A stretch of 64,000 bases of DNA from Bacillus sp. KH172YL63 (GTDB lineage: Bacteria > Bacillota > Bacilli > Bacillales > Bacillaceae_B). Below, in pieces: positions 9,204 to 18,864 of the stretch. The notes under the pieces were generated by a model. The model saw only the letters and a list, made by a program, of their open reading frames with translations. It was not told where the DNA came from and searched no databases. Location of the stretch: NCBI RefSeq assembly GCF_011398925.1, contig NZ_AP022842.1, positions 2,902,001 through 2,966,000 on the forward strand. Direction: 5' to 3'. Within the stretch, counting starts at the first letter, position 1. Each line of letters starts with the position of its first letter. The position numbers were made by a program, and so were the translations under genes.

Positions 9204-10061
9204 CTACACCTCAACTTTAGAAGAATGACTCGACGTTCTTATCTTTTTAAACAGAATGGTCAAGAGTAAAATCAAAATGGCCGTCATCACAATTGTTCCA
9301 CCCGGGGCGAGGTTGAGATAAAAGGCACTGACCAGGCCGACAATGACGGATATCTCACCAAATAGCAGGGAAAATCCGATTGTCTGCTTAAATCCACGGG
9401 CAATCCTGATGCTTGCCGCGACAGGCAGCGTCATGAGGGAAGAAACAAGAAGGATTCCCACAATCCTCATTGATGCGGCGATCACAAGGGCTACCATGAT
9501 CATAAAGATAAAATGGATCGCTTTTGCAGGGATCCCTGATGCTTTTGCATGGTCCTCATCAAAAGAGAGCAGGAATAACTCCTTATACAATAAAGTGATC
9601 ACGCCAATGACAAGGATACTGATGCCTCCTATAAGGTAAAGGTCTCCCCTGCTCACAGCACTTACACTGCCGAATAAATAACTGAATAAATCAGTATTGA
9701 ATCCGTCTGCCAATGAAATAAATATCACCCCGATCCCAATCCCTCCAGACAGGATGATCGGTATCGCAAGCTCCTGATAATGCTTATACAGCATCCTCAG
9801 CCGCTCAATGAATAATGAACCCATGACGGAGAACGCCATCCCGAAGTATAGGGGATTCAATCCTGCAAATCCGGTCACGGTCTTGCTTAAATAGAGGCTT
9901 GCAGCGATCCCTGACAGTGTCACATGGCTCAGTGCATCTGCAATGAGTGACAATCTCCTCACAACGATGAACGCCCCCAATAAAGGTGCGATGATCCCGA
10001 TGAGAATCCCTGTGAGGAACGCATTTTGTAAAAATTCATATTGAAAAATCGCTTGAAGCAT
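9204..10061 (-). CDS. znuB: Zinc ABC transporter permease ZnuB (AdcB)
   Basis: 285 residues with about eight membrane segments and the ABC-3 permease family N-terminus (FLQNAFLTGILIGIIAPLLGAFIVVRRLSLIADALSHVTLSG region). It forms the channel for zinc import with the ZnuC ATPase. ATG 10061 has GGAGGGA 6 nt upstream and lies 18 bp after znuC. The substrate-binding lipoprotein (znuA) is not in the window, so it must be elsewhere. Confidence 0.93.
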   Translation of the reverse strand: MLQAIFQYEFLQNAFLTGILIGIIAPLLGAFIVVRRLSLIADALSHVTLSGIAASLYLSKTVTGFAGLNPLYFGMAFSVMGSLFIERLRMLYKHYQELAIPIILSGGIGIGVIFISLADGFNTDLFSYLFGSVSAVSRGDLYLIGGISILVIGVITLLYKELFLLSFDEDHAKASGIPAKAIHFIFMIMVALVIAASMRIVGILLVSSLMTLPVAASIRIARGFKQTIGFSLLFGEISVIVGLVSAFYLNLAPGGTIVMTAILILLLTILFKKIRTSSHSSKVEV

Positions 10062-10079
10062 TATCTTCCCTCCACTGAA

Positions 10080-10856
10080 TCATGTATGATGATGTTCATG
10101 CTCATGATTCAAGAAATGTACATCATGACCATAAAAAGAGGAAAGCTGATTTTCTTTAAGCTTTTCAAACTCTTCTGTTTTGCCATGGAAATGCAAATGT
10201 TTATTCAAACAAGCAACATGTGTCACTTTATTCGAGATCGAACCGATATCGTGGGTAACAAGGACAAGCGTGATGCCCAAATCTTTATTCAGCGTTTCCA
10301 GCATATCATAAAAATTTTGTACATTCTGACTGTCCACACCCACTGTCGGTTCATCGAGGATCAGCACATCCGGATGACTCACGAGCGCCCTTGCGATGAA
10401 GACCCTCTGCTGCTGCCCCCCTGACAATTCACCGATATTCCGTCTGGCAAACTCACCCATCCCGACGGACTCAATCGCTTCATACACATCCTGTTTGTAT
10501 TTCGATGAAATTCTTCTGAACAATCCTGCCTTTTTGGCCAAACCGCTCTCCACCACTTCATATACTGTGGCAGGGAAACCCGTGTTGAAACTGTTTGCTT
10601 TCTGTGAAACAAATCCGATCCTGTCCCACTGCTTGAACTTATGCTGGGGAACACCGAACAGTTCAACCTTGCCCTGTTTCACCTTCAAGAGGCCGAGTAC
10701 AAGCTTTAATAGTGTGGATTTCCCAGAACCATTCGGGCCGACAATTCCAAGAAAGGCACCTCTTGGGATACTCAGATTTATATCTTCGAGCACCCTTTCC
10801 CGCTCGTAGCGGAAATTCACATCTTCTATTTTAATTACTGGATTTGTCGTATCCAT
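10080..10856 (-). CDS. znuC: Zinc ABC transporter ATP-binding protein ZnuC (AdcC)
   Basis: 258 residues. Walker A GPNGSGKST, Q-loop FVSQKANSF, signature LSGGQQQR, Walker B VLILDEPT and the switch His in VTHD are all present. The C-terminus is rich in histidine (HEHEHHHT), which may bind zinc. ATG 10856 is preferred because AAGAGAG lies 9 nt upstream; the ATG at 10865 touches that site directly. First gene of the zinc operon, behind a promoter and Zur box. Confidence 0.93.
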   Translation of the reverse strand: MDTTNPVIKIEDVNFRYERERVLEDINLSIPRGAFLGIVGPNGSGKSTLLKLVLGLLKVKQGKVELFGVPQHKFKQWDRIGFVSQKANSFNTGFPATVYEVVESGLAKKAGLFRRISSKYKQDVYEAIESVGMGEFARRNIGELSGGQQQRVFIARALVSHPDVLILDEPTVGVDSQNVQNFYDMLETLNKDLGITLVLVTHDIGSISNKVTHVACLNKHLHFHGKTEEFEKLKENQLSSFYGHDVHFLNHEHEHHHT

Positions 10857-10873
10857 TTCTATCATCTCTCTTT

Positions 10874-10892
10874 ATAAGAATCATTCCGATTT
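10874..10892 (-). promoter_or_regulatory. Zur operator of the znuC-znuB-zur operon
   Basis: On the minus strand the site reads AAATCGGAATGATTCTTAT, close to the B. subtilis Zur box (AAATCGTAAT-N-ATTACGATTT): the left half differs at one base. It lies just downstream of the promoter at 10908-10936, where a bound repressor would block transcription. Confidence 0.75.
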
Positions 10893-10907
10893 AAAAGTAC
10901 ATAGGGT

Positions 10908-10936
10908 AGTATACATGATGTTCTTTTAATTGTAAA
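10908..10936 (-). promoter_or_regulatory. Sigma-A promoter of the zinc operon
   Basis: Minus strand: TTTACA (10936-10931), 17 bp, TATACT (10913-10908). Transcription would start near 10901, about 45 nt before the znuC ATG and just before the Zur box. Confidence 0.75.
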
Positions 10937-11087
10937 TCATCCCGAACTTCACAGGTGAAGTGGCGGGCCTTGAAGATGCCCTCCTTTTCACACCCAAGCT
11001 TTCATAAATATGAGTGTCCGTGCTGCGGAGCTGACCTCCATTTAACATCCGAACCTGCTAAATGAATGAAGCCTTATCGCAAAGAAC

Positions 11088-11128
11088 AAAAATCCGAACG
11101 AGTTAGATTTTCCACCCGTTCGGATTTT
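11088..11128 (-). terminator. Terminator of the YitT-family gene
   Basis: AAAAATCCGAACG pairs with CGTTCGGATTTT; on the minus strand the stem ends in TTTTTG. Very similar hairpins occur at 44574-44626 and 58254-58311. Confidence 0.8.
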
Positions 11129-11196
11129 CCTTTGGAAGAAACCTTTTTGGTCCATCCTCTTTCTTTCAATGACATCCCTGATTAATGGATCGCTGA

Positions 11197-12078
11197 TTAA
11201 TGGATCGCTGATTTAAATCGTGCGCCTTTGGTTTCCTGTGTGTTCATGATGGTGATGAAAGCACTCGGATCGACATCGGAAACAATCGACTTTAATTTTG
11301 TGACTTCAAGCCTTGTCACGACCACGTAGATGACTTCTTTATCATTATCCGTATAACCCCCACGGCCTTTCAGCATGGTCGTCCCTCTGCCCAGCCTTTG
11401 TAAGATGGCTTGCGATACGTCAAGATAATCATCCGATACGATGATGACCGCCTTCGTTTCGTCCATCCCTTGTATGACCGTATCAATCGTTTTAAAGGCA
11501 ATATAATAGGTCATGACGGAATACATCGCTTCTTCTAGACCAAACACAAATGCAGCCCATCCGAAGATGAAGATGTTCATGAACATGACGAATTCCCCGA
11601 CGGAAAAAGGAAGCTTCTTCGTTAATAAAATCCCAAGGATTTCAGTTCCATCCAATGATCCTCCGTGGCGGATCACAAGCCCGACACCGACACCGAGTAT
11701 CAACCCTCCGAACACCGTCGCGAGGATCTCTTCTGTCACAAAGGGCTCCATGTGGTGCAGGAGGCTCTCGATGATTGCCAGCGAAACAATGGCAAACAGG
11801 GATGACACGACAAAGGTTTTCCCGATTTGCTTGTAGCCTGAATACATGAAGGGGAGATTCAACAGAACTAGCAGAGTAGAGAAATTTAGAAAAGGGATCG
11901 TATCTGAAATAAGGTAATTCAAGATCAACGATACGCCAATGATGCCGCCGTCGATGATATTATTCGGAACGAGGAACAGCTCAATTGATACAGCGGCCAA
12001 TCCGGCACCGAGCGTTATGAAGAACAGGCGATAAATAAAGTGGAGCGGGCTCTCTTTTTTATGTATTCTTTGTGTCAT
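11197..12078 (-). CDS. yqfU: YitT family membrane protein (DUF161/DUF2179)
   Basis: 293 residues. Five to six membrane segments (YitT domain, with [17 protein letters not shown] and [13 protein letters not shown]) are followed by a cytoplasmic DUF2179 domain ([17 protein letters not shown] ... [16 protein letters not shown]). The family is widespread in Firmicutes; a transport role is suspected but not proven. ATG 12078 has AAAGGAAG 5 nt upstream; the longer frame from 12141 has none. The position next to yqfT and nfo matches B. subtilis yqfU. Confidence 0.85.
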   Translation of the reverse strand: MTQRIHKKESPLHFIYRLFFITLGAGLAAVSIELFLVPNNIIDGGIIGVSLILNYLISDTIPFLNFSTLLVLLNLPFMYSGYKQIGKTFVVSSLFAIVSLAIIESLLHHMEPFVTEEILATVFGGLILGVGVGLVIRHGGSLDGTEILGILLTKKLPFSVGEFVMFMNIFIFGWAAFVFGLEEAMYSVMTYYIAFKTIDTVIQGMDETKAVIIVSDDYLDVSQAILQRLGRGTTMLKGRGGYTDNDKEVIYVVVTRLEVTKLKSIVSDVDPSAFITIMNTQETKGARFKSAIH

Positions 12079-12168
12079 CGTTACTTCCTTTCCTTTCCCT
12101 ATTTTTCTAATAAAAAGTGTCACTTTCTTGCTGTGAGTCACATATGTATCTTTTGAGGAGTGATATAC

Positions 12169-12423
12169 ATGAAGCTACTGCAAAATGTGATCAATCACAA
12201 AATAAATTCGATTACAAATGATGAATTATTGAAGTATGCCAGACAATATAATATTTCCCTGACACCCCAGCAAACGTCCAGCATCGTAGCGAGCGTAAGA
12301 GGCAAAAACATCAATATATTCAATGATGCAGAGCGGAGCAGGCTTGTGAAGAACCTTGCCAGGGTCATTGGGCCCGCCAAGGCAAAAGAAATCAACCAAC
12401 TGTTCCTGCAGCTCATCAGATAG
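12169..12423 (+). CDS. yqfT: DUF2624 family protein YqfT
   Basis: 84 residues from ATG 12169, with GAGGAG 8 nt upstream; the GTG at 12160 lies inside that site. A small soluble helical protein, beginning [15 protein letters not shown] and containing [23 protein letters not shown], typical of DUF2624. Function unknown. It is divergent from the YitT-family gene and convergent with nfo, as in related genomes. Confidence 0.8.
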   Translation: MKLLQNVINHKINSITNDELLKYARQYNISLTPQQTSSIVASVRGKNINIFNDAERSRLVKNLARVIGPAKAKEINQLFLQLIR

Positions 12424-12430
12424 TAAGAAA

Positions 12431-12468
12431 GAGGAGGTGTCCCCACTATCATGAGAGATGACCTCCTC
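12431..12468. terminator. Hairpin between yqfT and nfo
   Basis: GAGGAGGT pairs with ACCTCCTC around a 22-nt loop. The flanking T-tracts are weak (TTTCTT on the minus side). Probably a terminator for the convergent pair. Confidence 0.55.
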
Positions 12469-12475
12469 TATCACT

Positions 12476-13369
12476 TTACTGATTCATTATTTTCGATAAT
12501 ACATCTTCATCAAATGTCTGATTGCGAAGCATATCGATCTCGAACTTATAAGGAGGCTTCTTGTTTTTCTTATCTTCTCCTACATAAGGTGTTTCCAGAA
12601 TTTTAGGCACTGAAGCAAGCTGTGGATGATGCACGATATAATTCAACGCCTTGAATCCGATATGACCGAAGCCGAGGTTTTCATGACGGTCTTTGCTTGC
12701 TCCCCGTTCGTTCTTACTATCGTTGATATGAAGGACCTTCAAGCGGTCGATTCCTACGATTTTATCGAACTCATTGAGCACACCATCGAAATCTTCAACA
12801 ATATTATACCCTGCATCATGGGTATGACATGTATCGAAGCATACGGAAAGCCGGTCATTCAGCTCGACACCATTGATGATCTGCGCCAATTCTTCAAAGG
12901 AACGGCCGCACTCAGAACCTTTGCCGGCCATTGTTTCCAATGCGATCTGAACTTTATGGTCTTTCGTCAGCACTTCATTCAGACCTTCAATGATCTTCTC
13001 GATGCCCTTATCGGCCCCTGCACCGACGTGTGCACCGGGATGAAGGACGATCTGCCCTGCTCCTAGCGCTTCAGTCCGCTCGATTTCAGAACGGAGGAAA
13101 TTGACGCCGAGCTCAAATGTGGAAGGATTTGTCGTATTCCCGATATTGATGATATACGGTGCATGAACGACGATGTCTTCGATGCCATTTGCTTTCATAT
13201 GGGCAAGTCCCGCTTCAATATTCAAGTCTTCAATCTTTTTTCTTCTCGTATTTTGAGGTGCACCTGTATAAATCATAAAGGTATTTGCACCATAGGATAC
13301 TGCCTCTTCACTGGAAGAAAGCAGCATGTTCTTTCCGCTCATGGAAACATGGGATCCAATCTTAACCAT
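12476..13369 (-). CDS. nfo: Deoxyribonuclease IV (endonuclease IV)
   Basis: 297 residues. Nfo cuts DNA at abasic sites in base excision repair. The TIM-barrel AP endonuclease 2 motifs are present: GSHVSMSGK at the start, [39 protein letters not shown] and [20 protein letters not shown], holding the His, Glu and Asp ligands of the three zinc ions. ATG 13369 has AGGAG 9 nt upstream; the TTG at 13378 abuts the binding site. Confidence 0.96.
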   Translation of the reverse strand: MVKIGSHVSMSGKNMLLSSSEEAVSYGANTFMIYTGAPQNTRRKKIEDLNIEAGLAHMKANGIEDIVVHAPYIINIGNTTNPSTFELGVNFLRSEIERTEALGAGQIVLHPGAHVGAGADKGIEKIIEGLNEVLTKDHKVQIALETMAGKGSECGRSFEELAQIINGVELNDRLSVCFDTCHTHDAGYNIVEDFDGVLNEFDKIVGIDRLKVLHINDSKNERGASKDRHENLGFGHIGFKALNYIVHHPQLASVPKILETPYVGEDKKNKKPPYKFEIDMLRNQTFDEDVLSKIMNQ

Positions 13370-13438
13370 TCTTCTCAACTCCTAAGAAAATCTCTCTCTA
13401 TTGTATCGAATGTGTTCAAATGAATCACGTTCAAGCAC

Positions 13439-14746
13439 TTATTTATTTCTGTTCTTGATTCGTCTTTCCCGTTTCTTGATTTGATCCATCTTATACTTCA
13501 TCTTCTTTTTATAACCAGGCTTGACTGCCTTTGGTTTGCGGACCATTGATTTCGCTTTTTCATCGATTTCATCAGTATTAGATTTCTGGCGGTTTTTACG
13601 TTTATTCAGTGCAGGAAGATCAGACCATTCACCTTTCTTGATATCTCTGTGAGAAAAGTCGATTCCTAGCTTCATCAGGCGATTCAGCGCATCTTCATCG
13701 GAAGGCGTATAAATGGTTAGTGCAATTCCGCTGTTTCCTGCACGTGCCGTACGGCCGGAACGGTGTACGTAGAAGTCAAGATCCTGTGGCAGTTCATAGT
13801 TGATGATATGACTGACGCCCTCGATATCGATCCCGCGTGCCGCAAGATCCGTTGCAACGATATATTGGTAATCGAGGTTGCGGATTTGCTTCATCATTTT
13901 CTTACGTTCACGTGGTGTAAGATCCCCATGGATACGTCCGACTTTCAACCCTTTTGCAATCAGAGCATCGGCCACTTCATCCGCTTTTTGCTTTGTATTG
14001 GTGAACACAATTGCAAGGTACGGATTGATTTCCACTAAGATATTGTAAAGCAGGTTTGTTTTATCACGGCTTTTCAGCGGTACAATCACATGTTCAATGT
14101 TTTTCGCAGAAAGCTGTTCTGGTTCCACATGGGCATATTGTGGATTTTCCATATATTTCTTCAAAAAAGGCTTAAGCTTTTCAGGAATGGTCGCAGAGAA
14201 TACAAGCATTTGCAGTTTTTCAGGCATTTTAGCTGCAATCTGGTCCACATCTTCAATGAACCCCATATCAAGCATCAAATCCGCTTCATCAATGACCAAT
14301 AGTGACGCGGTATGAACGAACAGTGCCTGGTCCTTCATCAGATCATTGATTCGTCCTGGCGTACCCACGACGATATTCGGTTGACTCTTTAACTTCTCAA
14401 TCGTTCTCTGCTTGTCGGTGCCCCCGATAAAGCAGCGGGAAGTGATGTCACTGTTCTTTGTCAGTTTAAGCACTTCTTGATAAATCTGCTGTGCCAATTC
14501 CCGTGTCGGTGCAGTAATGACTGCCTGAACCTGTTCAGTATCCCCTTTTACCTTTTCAACGATCGGCAACAGGTATGAATGTGTCTTCCCCGTTCCTGTT
14601 TGTGACTGACCGATTGCACTTTGGCCTTTTAAAATCAACGGGATCATTTTCTTTTGAATTTCAGTCGGTTCGTAGAAACCAAGCTCTTCAACTGCTTCAT
14701 TGAGGAACGACTGAAAGCCAAATTGCAGAAATAAATTCTTTTTCAT
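13439..14746 (-). CDS. cshB: DEAD-box RNA helicase CshB
   Basis: 435 residues. All helicase motifs are visible: Q motif (EPTEIQKK), Walker A SQTGTGKT, PTRELAQQ, TPGR, DEAD box (VIDEADLMLDMGF), SAT, and the C-terminal TDLAARGID and HRSGRTARAG. The last ~60 residues are strongly basic, as in CshB, a cold-adaptation RNA helicase. The ATG has AAGGAG 9 nt upstream. It lies 69 bp upstream of nfo on the same strand. Confidence 0.94.
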   Translation of the reverse strand: MKKNLFLQFGFQSFLNEAVEELGFYEPTEIQKKMIPLILKGQSAIGQSQTGTGKTHSYLLPIVEKVKGDTEQVQAVITAPTRELAQQIYQEVLKLTKNSDITSRCFIGGTDKQRTIEKLKSQPNIVVGTPGRINDLMKDQALFVHTASLLVIDEADLMLDMGFIEDVDQIAAKMPEKLQMLVFSATIPEKLKPFLKKYMENPQYAHVEPEQLSAKNIEHVIVPLKSRDKTNLLYNILVEINPYLAIVFTNTKQKADEVADALIAKGLKVGRIHGDLTPRERKKMMKQIRNLDYQYIVATDLAARGIDIEGVSHIINYELPQDLDFYVHRSGRTARAGNSGIALTIYTPSDEDALNRLMKLGIDFSHRDIKKGEWSDLPALNKRKNRQKSNTDEIDEKAKSMVRKPKAVKPGYKKKMKYKMDQIKKRERRIKNRNK

Positions 14747-15057
14747 CTAAAACATCTCCTTATAGTAAAAAAATATCCTCATATTTACGCTAATCATCGG
14801 GATGGGTGATGCACGCCGTTCACATCATCATCGCAAATCTATATTAAATGTACGCACCACTTTCATATGGGCAGTGATTATATTTTAACGTTAACAAGCG
14901 TCATATTTAAAGAACATCTAACCATTATAATCAATTTTTACGAAAACATCTAGGTCAAGCTCTTTAATATTTTAGATGATACTGTCACAATTCCCTTTTT
15001 CAACCTGTTGCATACTCTATAATGACGACGAATTTATCATAATGAAAGGAGGCTGTC
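14747..15057. other. Divergent intergenic region between cshB and yqfQ
   Basis: 311 bp, AT-rich. It must carry the promoters for both genes. Only a perfect -10 box for yqfQ is recognisable; there is no open frame or repeat of note. Confidence 0.5.
14996..15023 (+). promoter_or_regulatory. Possible promoter of yqfQ
   Basis: TATAAT at 15018-15023 with a poor -35 (TTTTTC) 16 bp upstream, 35 bp before the yqfQ start. The -10 is convincing; the -35 is not. Confidence 0.4.
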
Positions 15058-15756
15058 ATGATGCCGCCAAGAAGAATGAGAAATAATGGCCAGGATATGA
15101 GAAATCCTTTTGGGATGCGGCAGCCGCGACGGACAGGAAGCAGGAATGGATTCGGCATGCAGCAACAGACCGGTCTTTTCGGTCAAGGGCAGGCCCAGCC
15201 ATTTCAATTCCGGGGACCGACCCAGAACCAGGGCTTCAACTTCGGAGGTAACCAAAGGCCGCGTGGCAGGGGGGCAGGTAAAGGCGGGTTGTTGGCAAAG
15301 TTCCTTAAAAAAGGTGAAAACAATAACGGCGGAGACGGACTTCTCCAACAATTCACAAGGGGCGATAACCAGGACCGTTCAAGCGGATCTGAGCGTTCAC
15401 CCCAAGCAGCCGGTGGAATTCTCCAGACACTCTTAAATCCTGGTAATGTCAATTCCTTCCTATCAAATACACAGCAGGTGCTTCAGAGTGCCCAGCAATT
15501 AGGACCGATGTTCCAGCAATACGGTCCGATGGTCAAAAACATCCCATCTTTGTGGAAACTGTACCGTGGTTTGCAGGATATGTCTGCCGACGAAACAGAA
15601 ACACCTGAAGAGGAAAATAAGGGTGAGGATCCGATTGTCCCTGAAGCGGAAGCCCCGGTAAAGAAGAAGAAGAAAAAGAAACCGCCCGTGAACACATCAG
15701 AAGATGACGAATCTGATGACGAGAGGCCTGGACCAAAACCTAAACTCTATATTTAA
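15058..15756 (+). CDS. yqfQ: YqfQ/VrrA family protein
   Basis: 232 residues, low-complexity and basic. The N-terminal ~85 residues are rich in Gly, Arg, Gln, Asn and Pro (FGMRQPRRTGSRNGFGMQQQ). A more ordered middle section (LLNPGNVNSFLSNTQQVLQS ... MFQQYGPMVKNIPSLWKLYRGL) is the family-specific part. The end is acidic, then lysine-rich. Homologues include VrrA of B. anthracis, whose repeat number varies between strains. AAAGGAGG precedes two adjacent ATGs (15058 and 15061). Function unknown. Confidence 0.8.
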   Translation: MMPPRRMRNNGQDMRNPFGMRQPRRTGSRNGFGMQQQTGLFGQGQAQPFQFRGPTQNQGFNFGGNQRPRGRGAGKGGLLAKFLKKGENNNGGDGLLQQFTRGDNQDRSSGSERSPQAAGGILQTLLNPGNVNSFLSNTQQVLQSAQQLGPMFQQYGPMVKNIPSLWKLYRGLQDMSADETETPEEENKGEDPIVPEAEAPVKKKKKKKPPVNTSEDDESDDERPGPKPKLYI

Positions 15757-15763
15757 CGTACTT

Positions 15764-15800
15764 ATCCCTTAAGGGAATGAATGACCTTAGAGGGATTTTT
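15764..15800 (+). terminator. Terminator of yqfQ
   Basis: ATCCCTTAAG pairs with CTTAGAGGGAT (one bulge), followed by TTTTT. Confidence 0.75.
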
Positions 15801-15923
15801 CTATATCCTGATCGAGGGAAAATTGCTCCTCTATATTCCATCTGCTTCGTTCTCTTTGTCAGAAAGACCGTTCTCCTTTATAATGGAGTCAAAACCTTTT
15901 CTCATGTAGGAGGATATTCATAG

Positions 15924-16880
15924 ATGGAAATTATTAAGATTACCCCGAGGGGCTATTGTTACGGCGTGGTCGATGCAATGGTCATTGCAAGGAATGCCGC
16001 ATTAGACAAATCGCTCCCTCGTCCAATTTATATTTTAGGCATGATCGTCCATAACAAACATGTGACCGATGCTTTCGAAGAGGACGGGATCATCACACTG
16101 GACGGCAGCAACCGAAAAGAAATCATTGAACAGGTGAACGAAGGGACGGTCATCTTCACCGCTCACGGTGTTTCACCTGAAGTGAAGGAAATCGCCAAGC
16201 AAAAAGGGCTCGTCACACTGGATGCCACATGCCCGGACGTCACGAAAACACACGATCTGATCCGCGCAAAAGAAGCAGAAGGCTATGATGTGATTTATAT
16301 CGGTAAGAAAGGTCATCCGGAGCCAGAAGGTGCTGTCGGCGTCGCTCCTGACATAGTACATCTCGTTGAAACGGCGGAAGATGTCGAACAATTAACCATC
16401 AACAATGACAAAATCATCGTCACCAACCAAACGACGATGAGCCAATGGGACGTTCTTGATACGATGGATAAAGTGAAAGAAATGTATCCACATGTGGAAC
16501 TTCACAAAGAAATCTGCCTCGCTACACAAGTAAGGCAGGAAGCGGTGGCAGAGCAGGCTGGGGATGCTGATGTCCTCATCGTCGTAGGAGATCCAAAAAG
16601 CAATAACTCCAACCGCCTTGCCCAAGTATCGATGGATATTGCCGGCACCCCTGCCCACAGGATTTCAGACATAAGCGAGTTGGACATCGAATGGATCAAA
16701 GATGCAAACATCGTTGCGGTAACGGCTGGTGCATCCACTCCGACACCGATCGTGAAAGAAGTCATTAAATTTCTTGAAGCGTTCGATCCAAATGATGAAA
16801 TCACCTGGACACGGGAGCACAGTGTACCGTTAAATAAGATTCTCCCTAAGGTACGGAAAGCTAAGTTGGGAATAAAATAA
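15924..16880 (+). CDS. ispH: 4-hydroxy-3-methylbut-2-enyl diphosphate reductase IspH (LytB)
   Basis: 318 residues. The enzyme converts HMBPP to IPP and DMAPP, the last MEP pathway step after IspG. The three iron-sulfur ligands are Cys12 (RGYCYGV), Cys103 (DATCPDV) and Cys198 (KEICLAT); the TNQTTMS motif and AHG (His81) that hold the substrate are present. AGGAGG lies 10 nt upstream of the ATG. A strong bidirectional terminator follows. Confidence 0.97.
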   Translation: MEIIKITPRGYCYGVVDAMVIARNAALDKSLPRPIYILGMIVHNKHVTDAFEEDGIITLDGSNRKEIIEQVNEGTVIFTAHGVSPEVKEIAKQKGLVTLDATCPDVTKTHDLIRAKEAEGYDVIYIGKKGHPEPEGAVGVAPDIVHLVETAEDVEQLTINNDKIIVTNQTTMSQWDVLDTMDKVKEMYPHVELHKEICLATQVRQEAVAEQAGDADVLIVVGDPKSNNSNRLAQVSMDIAGTPAHRISDISELDIEWIKDANIVAVTAGASTPTPIVKEVIKFLEAFDPNDEITWTREHSVPLNKILPKVRKAKLGIK

Positions 16881-16890
16881 AACTCAATCA

Positions 16891-16920
16891 AAAGGCACCT
16901 CCGCTTCGGAGGTGCCTTTT
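16891..16920. terminator. Bidirectional terminator between ispH and yqfO
   Basis: A 13-bp stem AAAGGCACCTCCG / CGGAGGTGCCTTT with a CTT loop; T-runs result on both strands. Confidence 0.93.
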
Positions 16921-16924
16921 CATA

Positions 16925-18043
16925 TTACATATACGTAAACGGATTCGTTTCAGCTTTAGAGGCGAACACATTCACCACATACCCTCTATCAGCGCATTTA
17001 CGGGCTAAATATGCGGCCACTCCGTCTTTCATCACTTTTTCAATATGGTGACCGGCATCAACGATATGAAGGCCCATCATCATGGCATCATGTGCGGTAT
17101 GATAATAAATATCACCGGAGACAAACACATCGGCACCCTGCCTTTTCGCTTTTCCGATGAACTTGTTGCCATCCCCGCCTAAAACAGCTACCTTTTTAAC
17201 TTTCGCTTTTCCGTCCCCAATCATCCTTACTCCATCCATGCCAAACGTCTTCTTCACATGCAGGGCGAATTCTTTGAGGGTCATTTCAGCAGGTAAAGTA
17301 CCGATCCTTCCTAACCCAAGGGAAGAGGATGTATTTTGAAGGGAATAGATGTCATAAGCTACCTCTTCATAGGGATGATGTGTAAACATCGCTTTTAACA
17401 CTTTCTTCTCAAGCGAAACAGGATAGACCGTCTCCACCTTTTCTTCAGAAACTTGTTCGAGCACACCCTTTTTCCCAATGTGTGGGTTTGTTCCTTCTTC
17501 AGGCAGGAATCTCCCCGTACCTTCACTTGAGAAACTGCAGTGTGAATAATTACCGATATGACCGGCACCAGCTTTCCCCAGGGCCTGACGAAGTTCTTCT
17601 GCATTCTCTCCTGGTACATATACGACCAGTTTGCGGAGTTCTTCTTCGAATGTTGGAACCAGTACGGATGGTTCCTGTAACTGAAGCATATCAGCAAGGA
17701 GGTCATTGACGCCCCCTGTCGCCACATCCAGGTTCGTATGGGCGGCGTATACGGCAATATCGTGTTTGATCAACTTTTCAATCATACGCCCTTGATACGT
17801 GTCTGTTTGCAGTGTTTTCATCGGTCTGAATAATGGCGGATGATGGGCGATGATCAGTTTTACATTATTTTTGATCGCTTCATCCACGACATTTTCGAGA
17901 ACATCCAGGGTAACCATAACATTCTCCACTTTTTCATTCAGCTTTCCAATTTGAAGTCCAATCGGATCTCCTTTTTCAGCAAGATGCTTTGGGGAGAATT
18001 CTTCGAATAGTTGAATGATTTCATGTCCATTCACTGTCTTCAT
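16925..18043 (-). CDS. yqfO: Nif3-like dinuclear metal centre protein YqfO
   Basis: 372 residues, the long Nif3/DUF34 form, with a PII-like domain inserted between the two halves (about residues 130-235). Metal-ligand motifs are IIAHHPPLF near residue 65 and DAGHHIEKVMKDG near the C-terminus. The family is often annotated as GTP cyclohydrolase 1 type 2, but its true role is unsettled. Its ATG overlaps the trmK stop (ATGA), so the two are translationally coupled. Confidence 0.9.
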   Translation of the reverse strand: MKTVNGHEIIQLFEEFSPKHLAEKGDPIGLQIGKLNEKVENVMVTLDVLENVVDEAIKNNVKLIIAHHPPLFRPMKTLQTDTYQGRMIEKLIKHDIAVYAAHTNLDVATGGVNDLLADMLQLQEPSVLVPTFEEELRKLVVYVPGENAEELRQALGKAGAGHIGNYSHCSFSSEGTGRFLPEEGTNPHIGKKGVLEQVSEEKVETVYPVSLEKKVLKAMFTHHPYEEVAYDIYSLQNTSSSLGLGRIGTLPAEMTLKEFALHVKKTFGMDGVRMIGDGKAKVKKVAVLGGDGNKFIGKAKRQGADVFVSGDIYYHTAHDAMMMGLHIVDAGHHIEKVMKDGVAAYLARKCADRGYVVNVFASKAETNPFTYM

Positions 18044-18750
18044 TGAGCAAGGACCTCCTCCACCATGTTGATTTTCACCATCAATTCCTGCTTTCGGCTT
18101 TCAAGCGCCGTGGTCTTTTCTGCTTTTTCCATATTGTTGATAATATGCTTCCATTGTTGAAGCTCCTGTTTCCATTTTCTCTTAAACGCATCGTTTCGTT
18201 CTTTCATCAAGAATGGTCCGAGCAGGAGTTCTTGATCTATTTTATCTGTGTAGTTCGCTTTAGGATCTCCTTTTTCTGCGACCAGGATTTCATAGAGCTT
18301 ATCGTCTTCTTCTAGGATTTCTTCTCCAACCAGGCTCCACCCATTGTCCATCAGCCATGTTCGGATGGATTTTGCGCTTACATTCGGCTGCAGAATCAAT
18401 CTCGGGCCATTGTCGAGTTTGTCCTTTCCTGCCTCCAGGATCGACGCGATCAACGTGCCTCCCATCCCTGCAATGGTGATACAATCTACTTCCCCTGGCG
18501 TGATGACCTCTAAACCATTCCCAAATCTTACTTCCACTTGGTCGGTTAATTGTGCATCCTCCACCTGTTTCTTAGCTGACAGAAATGGCCCCTCCACTAC
18601 TTCCCCTGCAATGGCGGAAGCAGCAATGCCCTTATTTACCGCATAACAGGGAAGATAAGCATGATCCGAACCGATATCTGCAATTTTTGAATTCTTCGGT
18701 ATGTAAGAAACAACTGTTTCTAGTCGTTTGGATAATTGTTGAATGTTCAT
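18040..18750 (-). CDS. trmK: tRNA (adenine(22)-N(1))-methyltransferase TrmK
   Basis: 236 residues. TrmK methylates N1 of adenine 22 in tRNA, using S-adenosylmethionine. The SAM-binding motif is IADIGSDHAYLP (residues ~23-34), and the family GMGG motif follows (TIAGMGGTLI). The C-terminal region is a helical coiled coil (KRKWKQELQQWKHIINNMEK). AAAGGTG lies 7 nt upstream of the ATG. It forms an operon with yqfO. Confidence 0.94.
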   Translation of the reverse strand: MNIQQLSKRLETVVSYIPKNSKIADIGSDHAYLPCYAVNKGIAASAIAGEVVEGPFLSAKKQVEDAQLTDQVEVRFGNGLEVITPGEVDCITIAGMGGTLIASILEAGKDKLDNGPRLILQPNVSAKSIRTWLMDNGWSLVGEEILEEDDKLYEILVAEKGDPKANYTDKIDQELLLGPFLMKERNDAFKRKWKQELQQWKHIINNMEKAEKTTALESRKQELMVKINMVEEVLAQ

Positions 18751-18815
18751 ATATTCACCTTTACTCGTTTTATTTGATTATAGATACGGTACTCATTTTA
18801 ACCAACTTTCCCCTA

Positions 18816-18854
18816 TAAAAAAAGTCCTTTGCCCAAAAGACAAAGAACCTTTTT
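18816..18854 (-). terminator. Terminator of cccA
   Basis: On the minus strand AAAGGTTCTTTG pairs with CAAAGGACTTTT (two G-U pairs) and is followed by a T-run. Confidence 0.85.
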
Positions 18855-18864
18855 CAAACATTGA

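Larger units (their letters stand above)
10857..11196. other. Intergenic region between znuC and the YitT-family gene
   Basis: 340 bp. From znuC outward it holds the Zur operator, the promoter, a stretch of about 150 bp where I see nothing, and the terminator of the YitT-family gene (11088-11128). The last ~75 bp resemble 44546-44626. Confidence 0.6.
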
